The notes: a model not told the origin generated them from the sequence alone. Shown: positions 36,067-46,789, counted from the stretch's first letter. The stretch is 64,000 nucleotides of DNA from Pyrrhosoma nymphula (GCA_963573305.1 OY754331.1:150965728-151029727), one strand, 5' to 3'. A program made the numbers and translations.

Positions 36067-37432
36067 CTATTATCGCCACAAAAAAGGTAGAACGCTGAAC
36101 TTTAAGCATTCGTGCGAAATTCCGCCGGGGCTCCAAAGGGCCGTGTAATATATCGTTTTACTCCTTGTGTATTTGACTACAAAATCCATTCATTGAAAAG
36201 TGATTAAATGTAAACGGTTAGCTCCTACGGTCGAAAGAGTGAAGAAAAACACGCGAAAAACTAGGAGAACGGCGAAACGGTCGTCTTCTTCATCTCGTCA
36301 CTGCCAAAATATTTAATTGGTTCACTTCATTATTTTTTTTACGAAGAGGACGACATCTCCGTATTACAAATATTCTTTTAAAATCTTATTTTACCCATTC
36401 TATGATTTTTTAAATGGCCGCAAGCTAGATTTCAATTTCCGAGGTGTGGAAAAGTATGTGAATATCGAAATTACGTATGCTTTATGGAAAAAATATTGCA
36501 AAACTTATCATCTAAGGAAATTTTTATATTCTTCCCCTTACTTAAAATAAACGACAAAGAAGAAAATCGCTCCGCGGCAATGCAAATTACCATTTTTCTC
36601 AGTTGGCAATTGTTTAAGCTCCGTTCGTGGCAACAATACAATCCATAGAATCAATAAACTTCTAACACATAAACAAACAGTATTTTGCTGAACTAAAGTG
36701 TGTAATTTCGGAGACTGAATTAAATATCTAATTGAGAAATATTCAATATAAATCCATTCACATAAAGTTAAAAGAATATGAAACACCTAGAGCCTTTCCC
36801 ATTCCTTGTCCAATCAGCGCTGGACAGAGGTCTCACTAGAGGGGTCTTGGCAATGAGATTTGAGTCACGCGCGGCTAGGAGCTTCAACAATTGCCAACTG
36901 AGCAAAATGGTAATTTGCATTGCCACGGAGCGATTTTCTTCTTTGTCGTTTATTTTAAGTAAGGGAAAGAATATAAAAATTTCCTTACGTGAGAAGTTTT
37001 GCAATATTTTTTCCATAAAGCATACGTAATTTCGATATTCATATACTTTTCCACACCTCGGAAATTGAAATCTAGCTTTCAGCTATTTAAAAAATCAAAG
37101 AATCCGTAAAATAAAATTTTAAAAGAATATTTGTAATAAGGAGATGTCGTCCTTTTCGTAAAAAAATAATGAAGTGAACCAATTAAATATTTTGGCCGTG
37201 ACGAGATGAAGAAGACGACCGTTTCGCCGTTCTCCTAGTTTTTCGCGTGTTTTTCTTCACTCTTTCGACCGTAGGAGCTAACCGTTTACATTTAATCACT
37301 TTTCAATGAATGGATTTTGTAGTCAAATACACAAGGAGTAAAACGATATATTACACGGCCCTTTGGAGCCCCGGCGGAATTTCGCACGAATGCTTGAAGT
37401 TCAGCGTTCTACCTTTTTTGCGGCGATAGTAG
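36067..37432. repeat. 1.37-kb inverted repeat with about 555-bp arms
   Basis: The left arm (36067-36622) and right arm (36878-37432) are reverse complements over their full lengths with only scattered substitutions and single-base indels, separated by a 255-bp spacer. Outer ends read CTATTATCGCC and GGCGATAGTAG; inner ends read AGTTGGCAATTGTTTAAGC at the left and the matching complement at the right. I cannot define a convincing target duplication. It carries no transposase. Likely explanations are a foldback or long-TIR (Mutator-like) non-autonomous transposon, or an inverted duplication. A transcript crossing it would form a very long double-stranded RNA. Confidence 0.9.
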
Positions 37433-38468
37433 GTATAAAAGTACAGGAACTCATGAAAATATATTTAATACAATGCAATATGTAAAAAAATTGAACTTTC
37501 TTTTGACAGAGAAAGCGAAATCAAAAAAGAAGATTTTTGATGGGGAAAATACCCATCGAAATGATCATTTTAAAAATATCTATAAACGTTGCCAAATTAT
37601 AGTTTTACACCTAATATATACTGTTATACGGTGTCGTCATCATTATGAATATTTGAATAAAATATAGAAATTATCAGCACATAAATGTTCACTGGTAAAA
37701 TAAAAGTTAAGTTTGCCAAAGTAGGGTAAACCATATCATTATCAGTCACTTAAGGAAAATTTCGCGTTTGAAGTGCAATAAAAAAAACAAAAAAAAAATT
37801 TAAGTCACTCATCATACCTGAAAACCTGAGTTATTTTCTTTTTGACTACCTCATTGTAAATATATAAAAAAAAACTTTGCATGAAAATAATTTACAAAAT
37901 AGAGTCAAATATTGCCTATTGCTACAGTTATTGACCACCTTGCACAGTTATTGGCCATGTACGTTTGATTTCTCTTAAGTATCCTAATATCAAAGCTTTC
38001 ATATATGATTGCAATTAAATCAACTGTGACTTTGAGTCGTCTTACTTCACCTATGAATTACTTAACTGCAAGGATGAGCAGTTCATCTATCTCTTTATCA
38101 TTTTGATCCTCCGAATTTTATTTGGATTTTTTTCTAAGACTTTTCGTCTTCACATAGATCAGTATAAATGTATTTGTTATAATTGTGGCAAAGAAATATA
38201 TCAAAGCCTTCTATAGTTGTTATATGTTTATTGTGACTCTTTAACTCAAACAATGCGTGAAATTCGGTGTGGCCATTATTCCTTGCTTCAGTTCCATCGG
38301 GCGTTGGTTGCACTGCCATCTAAATTGCTTCTTTTGGAAAAGGAAGGATGACTCCCATTTTGTACAGCAATATCAGAAGAGTGCTCCACATGGCCGTTAC
38401 ATTTTGGAAAATATTCCCGTATTCGAAACAGCATGAAGTTTCCTAAGTTTCACCTTCCCAAAATTATT

Positions 38469-38654
38469 TTATTGTTCTGGATTTCTCCCCTCTTTCTTTT
38501 CCAACGATATCAAGAATGTGCAGTGCCTTAAAGCACCATCCATCTCGCTTGCATCACTCGATTGCGCACTCTTTGAGGCAGATGTACCCTGGCATTTACC
38601 ATAATCCAGTGCATCAGGATTAAATAGTTTAAGATCGCATGCAGCAACACCTTT
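38469..38654 (-). pseudogene. pogo-like transposase C-terminal relic
   Basis: The minus-strand peptide begins KGVAACDLKLFNPDALDYGK then CQGTSASKSAQSSD, and ends at a stop at 38469-38471. In pogo, Tigger and jerky-type DDE transposases the catalytic core is followed by a segment of the form G-F-x-A-C/T-G-x-x-P-F/L-N-P-D-A-x-D-Y-x-K-C, which this matches closely. The DDD residues and the CENP-B-like DNA-binding domain, expected upstream on the minus strand (higher coordinates), are not recognisable, and a stop lies about 40 bases upstream. It is the only coding remnant of the 37.7-42.9 kb element and sets its orientation. Confidence 0.65.
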
Positions 38655-41600
38655 GAGGCTTAGCGTTGCCTGCTACTCCCTGACGGTCTTCGTGACTTGC
38701 TTCATAAGAGTCGAAAATGACGTCTTATTCAAAATTTCTCCTAAATACATTGAATACTAATCCCACACTGCTTTTCGCCATAAGACTCCCACATTTGATT
38801 GGTCGTAAAACTGCCACATATGCAGGCTGTAAAATTTAAATAAAATTGGGATAATTGGGGCATTATTTCAAATTGGATCTCACTACACAGAGAAATGATT
38901 AGATAGGTAAAGTATGATTTTTGTGTGTATGAAATCAATAAGAAGATATGATAGTTCATAGAGCTATTTTGTGCCAAACGTAGCTACAGATAGTATGGTT
39001 TGATTAATGTGAGTAATAATTGGGATGCTTCGGAGAAATAGTTTTTATAATCCACAAGGCAAAATTGTACTCAATGGGATATACATCAGCTGTTGAAAGA
39101 ACTTGGCCTTCAGATATCATTAGTTTTTGTTTAAGGAGAATATTAATCAGTTAAGTCGATAAAATTATGTTATTAATGAAAATGTCACGTAAAATGATTC
39201 CGAATTAATGATTCCGCAACGTATTTTTTTATTTCTTGCCATAAAAATGCAATCCGCAACATATCTCATAATCAATCTTAAACTTTACTGTGCAAAAACT
39301 ATTATGCTTTCTAAGAATAAATAGCTAAATGCTTGACAGTAAATAGAACCGTGTATTTAGGTTTTATCTATTTTCTTATAACATTTCAACGCATCTGCGG
39401 CCCCCAAAATGTCAGGTTTCGGGACCTAGAATTACAGCACTTTGTCAAATAAGGTGTCTCCTAAGAATGAGTACAACTGAACACGGTGTTCTAAAATTCA
39501 CAATTGTGAATTCATCCACGCGATAATTGTTCTTCATAGAAAAAATCGTTCATTATTTCCACGGATGCATTTTTTCACATAAAACGTCATTAGAGATAGG
39601 TGACTTGGATACCTTATGGGGAGAATGAATTATAATTGTCTCTCATGCTGAAGTGCCATTCCATTCTGTCAGATTACTTGTAATTAAATTACAGTAGTAT
39701 CATTGTGTTATGAATACGATATAGTATAATTAAATTCTAGTTAGGTTTTATGATAGGTAAAGTGTGACTCACAAAATTGCAAAAATGAATATGCTTTCAC
39801 TCGGTAACGGAAACCCGGTTATATTCAGTTACAATACGAATTGTCAAATTGAAATTAAGGGGTTACCAACATAATGTTCATCAATATTTATGTCATATCA
39901 ATCATGTTCTATTTTAGTAGGTTTACGTGTAACAAAGTAGAAATTACTCAATGAAACGTCAGTAATATTTAAATTTCGATATAAATTTACTTCCTCCTGA
40001 AAATTTCATTACTTAGAGAAGTGACAGTCTTCTTCCAACTGAGCGATTTGCAGTTTTAGCATTTAATTTACAAATCATAGAGAATAATCAAAGAGAAATG
40101 TTCCCTTTTTAAGATAAAACACTTACTCGCTACTTTCAGCCATTCCTATCAGGACGATTATCGTTATATGTATTAGGTCTTGGGTGCGTAATAAAGAACT
40201 CCTGTAAACTGGAAATGATTTATTCTTTGTTACATGGGGCACCCTTTCCAGCCGGATATCTTATCTACCTAAATAATCCTATATAGCACATTTAAAGCGG
40301 GGATCAAACTTAATATAACAACCAGTACCTTCTAAGCAAAACAGCGTGTTTTTTTATAAATTGGAGATAACTGGTGATGGGACGCTAGTATCTTAGAAAC
40401 CCAGACTTATATCATTTAAACTGTAGGCTTGTTCTTGGAACTCGCTATTTGTGTTCCATTGATCTAAGGAAAGCCCCATAAAGTCATATTTCTTGCAATG
40501 CGGAATCCATACCCTTAGGGTAAATATTGGCAAGCTTCAACGTTACAGGTATTAAAAGTGAGGTATTGCAGTTATTGGCCAGGTGAGTCACAGTTATTGG
40601 CCGGGCGGCCAATAACTGTTTACTCTTTTCAGAAATTTAAATAAAGAAAAACTATTTCAAAATGATATACAAGATGGAAAATAAAGGTAGTTGCAGCGTG
40701 AATGTAAAAAAAATATAATATAATAATATGTGGCCAATAACTGAAAAAGAAGTTAAGTATGATCAGTTATTGACCTCCGTCAGTATGGGGTACTTGATCT
40801 GGCAAGTTGAAGTAATCACTAATAACTACCCAAGCAGCAGATAATGTCCATAAAATATCCATAGAATGTTACAAAATAACTTACTTAATATCCATAAGAT
40901 ATCCAGCATATCCGTATAACCTTTTATGGATATCCATAAAATATCCAAAGTTCCCACTTTGAAATATCCAATGAATATCCAGTGCTAACATCCATACAAC
41001 ATTAACGCACAGTTGCGTGGATATCTATTCAATATTCATGGAGCACCAAAAACCACCCCTCCTAATTGTTTATTCTATTGAAATTCAAATTTTCTTACAC
41101 TGTATCATCCCCTATTGTACCAACAAATATTGCCAGAAACAGAATCTTACCATCTCATTGAAAAATCATAAGCCATCCAAAGTGACATTTGATCTGCTAA
41201 AATACTTCAGAGGCAGAACATTTAAAACCCAACTTCAAACTCCTGACATTTTAACATATATGGTTATTGTGCTTAACGTTCACGAGCCGGAATATCGTAA
41301 TTCCTCTCCACTGCCTTCGCTGCTCTCTCAAAATAAAAAAGGAAATTCTGCCATTATTCATTTTGAATGTGCTATTGAGCAATGGCATGATAGATGTTCC
41401 ACATTGCATTAGTTCACCATTTTATAATACCACGTACCCAATCCCTCATCTTATGCTGAATGAACACCGTTGAGAAATACGTATATATGCAGTCACTTCC
41501 GTGGATAAATGTTACTTCGAGAACTATAATCATTAAATGATAATTCCGTGATAGTTTGAGGAAATGCCATCAAACCTTGATAAAATTTATTTCCCATTAA

Positions 41601-41775
41601 TTAATGCCAGATAACTGTTATCCTATATTGCCACATAGTATGCATATAAATGCAATATTACTGCAAATAAACAAGATTTTTCCAATTCCTGCACGTTAGC
41701 TTCAGCGTTGTAGCTAGGGGCTGGCCAGGCGGGCGGCTGCCAGGGGCGCACTTTGCAGACCCACTGCCTACGGGC

Positions 41776-41807
41776 CATAAATCGAGGTAATATTACCTCG
41801 ATTTATG
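41776..41807. repeat. perfect 32-bp palindrome
   Basis: CATAAATCGAGGTAAT is followed immediately by its exact reverse complement, with no loop. A short GC-rich segment (41715-41770) precedes it. Confidence 0.85.
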
Positions 41808-42206
41808 TGGTATCAACCAGTAACTGTCGTTTTTGAGCAGCTTGATTCTTCTTGAATCTCCTTATCGGAAAGTTGAAAGCACCGCTTCCGTACATTTCGT
41901 GCACACTACTGTGACCGGTCGAGGAAGTGGAACATTTTCGCCAGGGATACTGTTTGGAATAACAATTTTTAAGAAAATAAGTGCCACTTCTTGAATTGAT
42001 GGTAAAAGTGATATAGAGGAAGGAAGATATGCTGATTGTTTGCAACTTGATATAAATGAATCATTTTATTGATAATATCATATTTTTGAAAATAATAACA
42101 TGTTTAAATTTTAAAATAATAATTATATTTTATTTATCTTTATCAGTTTCATACATATGGACTATCTATTTAATGTCAATTAAGAATATCACGGATATTA
42201 CAACTT

Positions 42207-42325
42207 GGATATCTATGTAACGTTATTTTTACAACTCATCGTGGATGTTGCAAATAGGATGTCTATGTAACGTTATTTTTACAACTCATCGTGGATGTTA
42301 CAAATAGAATATCTATGTAACGTTG
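42207..42325 (+). repeat. 50-bp tandem repeat, about 2.3 copies
   Basis: The unit beginning GGATATCTATGTAACGTT starts at 42207, 42257 and 42307 (the third partial). It is the right subterminal region of the nested element. Confidence 0.85.
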
Positions 42326-42879
42326 TCAAAATATCCATCGTGTAATAGCAACGTCTTTTGGATAAATCAACCTTATTTAGATATCCGATGGATATCGTCT
42401 GCTGCTTGGGTATGGATATTTCGATGTAATATCCATAGAATGTCCACATAATGTTACAGGTTGCACCTAACGTCTTTTGGATATTGGTAACCATTTATGG
42501 ATATCCATACAACATTGTCTGCTACTTGGGTACTTAAGCAGTTACCTAAACTTATCTCTCAAAATGTTATCAAAGTTGTTATGTAAAAGTTGTTATGTAT
42601 GCCACAGTGATCCCTTAATGTTTCTTCTTTCCGTAAGAAAATGAGAAGAATCTTCTCTGTAAAAACCAGTGCTCGGAAAAATCCTGTCACACTGAATAAT
42701 GTGACAATTGATGGTCATTTCAAGAAAGCTGTTTGAGCATATTTCTGCACATTCTATGTATCGTGATTATTGTTAATTCTGTCGAACTGTTTGATAGGGT
42801 CCCACTATGCTCTTCAAAACACCAAATGGCCAATAATTGTTGGTTGTAGAGTGGCCATTAACTGTACGGTTTACCCTAG

Positions 42880-43555
42880 CAGCCTGTTTGCGGCTTGATC
42901 GTAGGATGAATCGGCAAACTTTGGTTATATAAATGTGTCTGCGATCTCATTTTCATCAAGCACTTTACGTTAACTTTCCTTTTCGCCCATTTTTTACATT
43001 TCTAAGTAAATATTTTAATATTTGGCGTTCTTGTCTTATACTTTTTGTTAATTTTATAGATGTGCCTCATAATATACCTTATAATATTCTCAATGCTAAA
43101 GATGCCAAATATGAAAATGCGTTTTAATTTTCATAAAATCTGACATTGAGGGCGTGTTGATAGTTTATCTTGAAGATAAGTAAAGAGAAAAAATGTACCC
43201 ACATTTACACAATGTCAATAGCAACAACAGAAATTCATAACCGTGGAAAAATATCTGAGCGTTCAGAAGTAACAGATGGAAAACCACAGGCCTGCGCCAC
43301 CAACGGACGAAAGAACAGTCATTATTATTTTTTTCGGTGGTTTTACGGTCTAAAGTCTGTGTTTTTGCTTATTTTCCGTAAAGTGCATGTCAAGGGCCAT
43401 AGGCGTGCCAAATTTCAAGGTCATATCTCTACCAGTGGAGGCGTGAGGGAAAGAAACATTTAAGAGTTTTACCAAAAGCCGACTTTGGTGCCATGTTGCC
43501 AGATAACTAAGACGGAGAGAAAAGAACTTGAAATGAACCAAATTGGCGGATAAGT
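42880..43555. other. no gene recognised; possible LINE tail near 43400
   Basis: GTGCCAAATTTCAAGGTCAT at about 43406-43426 resembles wording of LINE 3' tails but is too short to call. Nothing else is supported. Confidence 0.35.
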
Positions 43556-43559
43556 GAGG

Positions 43560-43700
43560 AAAACTACACGCAAAAACACGGAAATAGAATAAATGGATAG
43601 AGCTGGATAGAAATGGAGATGAATTGACAGAAATTGATAGAAACGTCGTGAAATGGAAGACATGGAGGGAAATAGATGGAAATGGTTGGAATGGAAATGC
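43560..43700 (+). repeat. second degenerate GAAATGG array
   Basis: Units such as GATAGAAATGGA, GACAGAAATTG and GGAAATGG recur irregularly, as in the array at 35.25-35.66 kb on the same strand. Confidence 0.7.
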
Positions 43701-45234
43701 GGTGTATACTTGTTTTTGAAGTTGCCTACCCCTCGTTATTCCCTATGCTTCACCGGATAACGCCTTAAGTACAAGTAATATCAAATTTGGTTAGGGGTAA
43801 AAATAATGAGGAAATTAACTATTATGATTTACTTATCGAGTAGAAAACAGGTTCTTCTATACGTAACAGGATTGAGAACAAACAAATTGATTCTATATTG
43901 CGGTACGACGTACCTAAACCTGTTTCACACACCTTTCTCCTTCAATCCAACACCGCCCGTACTATTCTCATCCATATCTCAAACCTCAAGACGGTCAATG
44001 GATACGTCCGCTAGCCATCCTTGTCCTCTAAGTCTCTCTCCTCTTCCACCAGTCCACTCCACATGAAGCAAGACACTTGATTGATGGATTACTGCTAAGG
44101 GTCCCCTATCAATCGAGTGGGCGGTCGGTAAGGTGACGAAAAGAAAGGACGGACGATAAAGGAGAATCGGTGAGACGGAAAGGAGAAAGAGAGAGAAACG
44201 AGACTGAAATTGAAGTAGGACAGAGTTCGAGAAATCAGGGAACGAACCAAAATGCATTTTTACGCAAGGAAATCACGTGATCAACTGACGGGTTAATGTA
44301 CCTCAAGGACGACAGTAGTGACATCTAAGAATTTGCTTTCAGAACTCCCCGTTTACACTCGTTCTCGAGGAACGTTTTCCAATCGGCCAAACCATCCTTT
44401 ACGTGGAATATATTTAAAAATCACGAAATGTAGGTCATATCCTAGGTTTGAGAAGCTTCGTCTGCTTAATGAGTATCGCGGAGCGATGTGACGTCGGATT
44501 ACTCAAGACGGTGCAATCCACGTATCCACGGCAGAACAAATTCTATAAAAATGGGCGCCATCAAAGTGAGTTGCCCTCCGCGTTTTCTCCCTTACGCTGC
44601 GTCGGAGAGAGTTGGAATTCATTCTATGGAACGTTCTGGTTTTATTCAAGTCATGCAATCGTCTCACATCCCAATGGGTTCCCTGACTTCCCAAGGTTCC
44701 CAATGGGTTTCCCAAGGCTGAGAGGAAGAAGAATGGAATATTTGGAAGAGAAGACGAGAAAACTGAAAGATCGCGTCCCCTCGATTTAAAGGTAATTTCA
44801 ATCCCAAGCGGCGAAAACATTTTTCTCAAATGAAAAACAAAAAACCCTTAGAAACGTTAATATCTGCGAGCACCCAATCTTATCTTCGAACTCTCCCGTA
44901 TCCAAGTTTATAAATGCAAATGAACTTTAAATGGGATATTATTGAACAATGAGGAATATGAGATGGGCTGAGTAAACACGCGATGAGGAAGTCATACCAA
45001 AACTTTGAGAGAAGATATGATTGATCAATTATGCTAAGTTTTCTACCACAAACTTATTGCACTAGTTCCTAGACTATCTATCTATAGACATCCTGGAAAC
45101 CAAAACGGATGGTAAAACAAAATTGCCAACCATGGCCAAGGATACATACAATATACCAAACAAATTGTTATTGCCTTTGAGTAAAGAAATACAGCAGATA
45201 GTTGAAAAGTGAATCGAAAGAGAGCTGAATACAA
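43701..45234. other. no gene recognised
   Basis: A GA-rich tract lies at about 44130-44230. Overlapping frames at 44448-44829 on both strands show no domain. Confidence 0.4.
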
Positions 45235-45247
45235 AAATCTAAGGATT

Positions 45248-45346
45248 CGATGCACTTCTCACCTGAAGAAGCAGGCTGTAACGCCTGCGAAACATTTCGT
45301 CATCGCAGTTGAACCAACAAAGAAGAGAACCCGGAAGACTCGACTC
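45248..45346 (+). mobile_element. 99-bp insertion with hammerhead-like core and 13-bp TSD
   Basis: AAATCTAAGGATT occurs exactly at 45235-45247 and 45347-45359, bracketing 99 bases. Inside lies CTGAAGA (45263-45269), one A, a perfect 6-bp stem GCAGGC/GCCTGC (45271-45276 and 45283-45288) with loop TGTAAC, then GAAAC (45289-45293). CTGANGA and GAAA flanking stem II are the two halves of the hammerhead ribozyme core. The extra base before the stem, and the lack of a convincing stem I, argue against present activity. Hammerhead motifs of this layout are known from Penelope-like retroelements, so a truncated Penelope end is the likeliest identity. Confidence 0.7.
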
Positions 45347-45359
45347 AAATCTAAGGATT

Positions 45360-46430
45360 GAATACTTTAGATGATGAACTATGAACACATGTGAGGTCTT
45401 TCATTTGTTATACGGAAGCCATAATCCCAAATAAATTGAAACAAGGACCTTAGTATTAGCATTACATGTAAAATAGTTTGAATGGTACAGCACAACAGAA
45501 AGTTCTGGTTACATAAAAATTCTGTTCGTATGCGCAAATATAAAGAAACATAAATACAAATTGCGGTTGGTACAAAGGCGTCTTCATTCAACCTTTCCTT
45601 TTTATTGAATTTGTTCGTCACCCCGTGGTAAAAACTTTAAAAGTTAAATGAAACGCTGGGCCAACTGGTTCAAGTGTCTAGGACCAGAGAAATCCAAGGC
45701 CTTTCCTTCCTCTTCCTTACCGTATATCATAGAACTCTACACGGCACACGAGCAGCAACGCAATCATAGAAGGATCCGCGCAGTCTCATTAATACGAATT
45801 AGCTCTAACGCCAGAATAAAGACTTCGGAACGATTCGCAAGAACTCCTTCATTTCTTGATTAGCCTTAACGCGAAATAATTAAGCCCTTCTGTCAACTCA
45901 CTCAGGCAGACGCTAATTTGCTCCGAAAAAATAAACAAGTGTCCCGAATCTTCGGCATCGCATTATTTCCCATGGCATCGTCTCAAAATTCTTCCCTTGG
46001 GGTGAGTAGTGGAGCAGGAATGGACATCCCCCCACTATTCGCTATTGATGCAGAGCCGTCTTCCACGCTGCGCGGTGTAGAACTTCCGCGGCAGGTGCTT
46101 GAACTAATGGAGGGAAAACAACAGTCGGGCAGGAGGCGTGTTTGCATTCCTAATGGACTCGCCTCTCTCATTCCCAAATGAATCGAACTCAATGACCACC
46201 CTTGCAATTTTGCTATTCTTCCACACACATATTTTCCCATTGGTGCTCATCATTTATCTTCCTACGGGCAGGTCTAAATTCCTTCTCACACCTCCGCGAC
46301 AACACAACTTCAACTGCGCACGCTTCGATACGTCCGTCACATCGTGCAGGATCTCACGAAAGCTGGAAACAGTTCTTGGAATCTCCCTCATTATTTGTAG
46401 TAAGATACGTAGGTAGGTGGGTTATATTAT
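45360..46430. other. no gene recognised
   Basis: Frames at 45918-46181 and 45983-46240 overlap on opposite strands and show no domain. Confidence 0.4.
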
Positions 46431-46435
46431 CATCT

Positions 46436-46505
46436 AGCCACTGCAGGAATTGAATCCCGGGCGAACTCGACTAGAAAGCACGTAATTAATACTCCATAAC
46501 GTTGC
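46436..46505 (-). mobile_element. tRNA-like SINE remnant
   Basis: On the minus strand GCCCGGGATTCAATTCCTGC (about 46442-46461) contains a good B-box match (GATTCAATTCC), preceded by GTGCTTTCTAGTCGAGTTC. No intact A box or cloverleaf is seen, so I call a SINE remnant rather than a tRNA gene. Confidence 0.45.
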
Positions 46506-46604
46506 AATGAAGTCACTAATCGTTACGTAGCATATCATCACTCATGTCGAGACTCATAAGAAATGTATTACTCATACTCAACGCTTATCACACACTCTAC
46601 AAAC

Positions 46605-46655
46605 CTTATTGAAAAATACACACTCAAAGCAGTACCTTAGCTACCACACCAACCC
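46605..46655 (-). mobile_element. partial tRNA-like SINE head
   Basis: On the minus strand GGGTTGGTGTGGTAGCTAAG (46655 downward), followed by GTACTGCTTTGAG, matches the first part of the neighbouring SINE head and then diverges. Confidence 0.5.
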
Positions 46656-46782
46656 AATTTCTCTCCGCATAGCACCCAAGTAGGGGTTGGGAGATTTTAT
46701 TTAAGAATTTCAACCACATTTTAGAATTGAACTCGGTCCCTAGGACTGGGAAGCTAGTTCTCTATCCACCACACCAACCCTA
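46656..46782 (-). mobile_element. tRNA-derived SINE
   Basis: On the minus strand GGTTGGTGTGGTGGATAGAG, then AACTAGCTTCCCAGTCC, then GGGACCGAGTTCAATTCT, forms a tRNA-like head with A-box-like and B-box-like segments spaced as in tRNAs. A body follows, ending CTACTTGGGTGCTATGCGG. The adjacent head at 46605-46655 implies two copies inserted in tandem on the same strand. Point changes in the B box (GAGTTCAATTC) show decay. Confidence 0.65.
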
Positions 46783-46789
46783 TTGGAAA

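Larger units (their letters stand above)
40828..42531. mobile_element. nested TIR element with ACCCAAGYAGCAG ends, ACT duplication
   Basis: The left end ACCCAAGCAGCAGATAATG (from 40828) and the right end, complement ACCCAAGTAGCAGACAATG (to 42531), are inverted repeats. ACT flanks both (40825-40827 and 42532-42534). Subterminal regions at both sides are packed with ATATCC/GGATAT motifs, for example TTTATGGATATCCATA. A further copy of the right end, ending GTCTGCTGCTTGGGT, lies at about 42397-42411. No transposase frame is recognisable; the 131-codon plus frame at 41017-41412 starts on the subterminal repeats and matches nothing. I cannot assign a superfamily. Confidence 0.7.
37925..42864. repeat. 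nine CAGTTATTGGCC-type repeats of the pogo element
   Basis: Copies of this 12-mer with 0-2 changes lie at 37925-37936, 37945-37956, 40569-40580, 40591-40602, 40607-40618 (inverted), 40732-40743 (inverted), 40764-40775, 42828-42839 (inverted) and 42853-42864 (inverted). Left-end copies are direct and right-end copies inverted, as expected of transposase-binding subterminal repeats. The pair 40591-40618 forms a perfect 28-bp palindrome with a GGGC centre. Confidence 0.8.
37724..42876 (-). mobile_element. pogo-type (Tc1/mariner superfamily) DNA transposon, degraded
   Basis: Ends GGGTAAACC (37724) and GGTTTACCC (to 42876) are inverted repeats, each abutting a TA dinucleotide (37722-37723 and 42877-42878), the target duplication of this superfamily. 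Repeats of the type CAGTTATTGGCC lie just inside both ends and in the middle. A minus-strand peptide near the left end carries the pogo-type C-terminal signature (see 38469-38654). Most of the transposase is absent. A separate 1.7-kb inverted-repeat element is nested at 40828-42531, so the original element was at most about 3.45 kb. Confidence 0.75.

Noticed and set aside
36317..36550. Protein-coding gene in the palindrome arm
   Set aside because: The 77-codon frame matches no family, and the copy in the other arm does not preserve it.
45263..45300. Active hammerhead ribozyme
   Set aside because: There is an extra base before stem II and no convincing stem I pairing; only a hammerhead-like core is supported.
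33733..46678. Shared ACCCAAGTAG string between the SINE tail and the ends of the 40828-42531 element
   Set aside because: Only about 10 bases are shared and flanking bases differ; probably coincidence.
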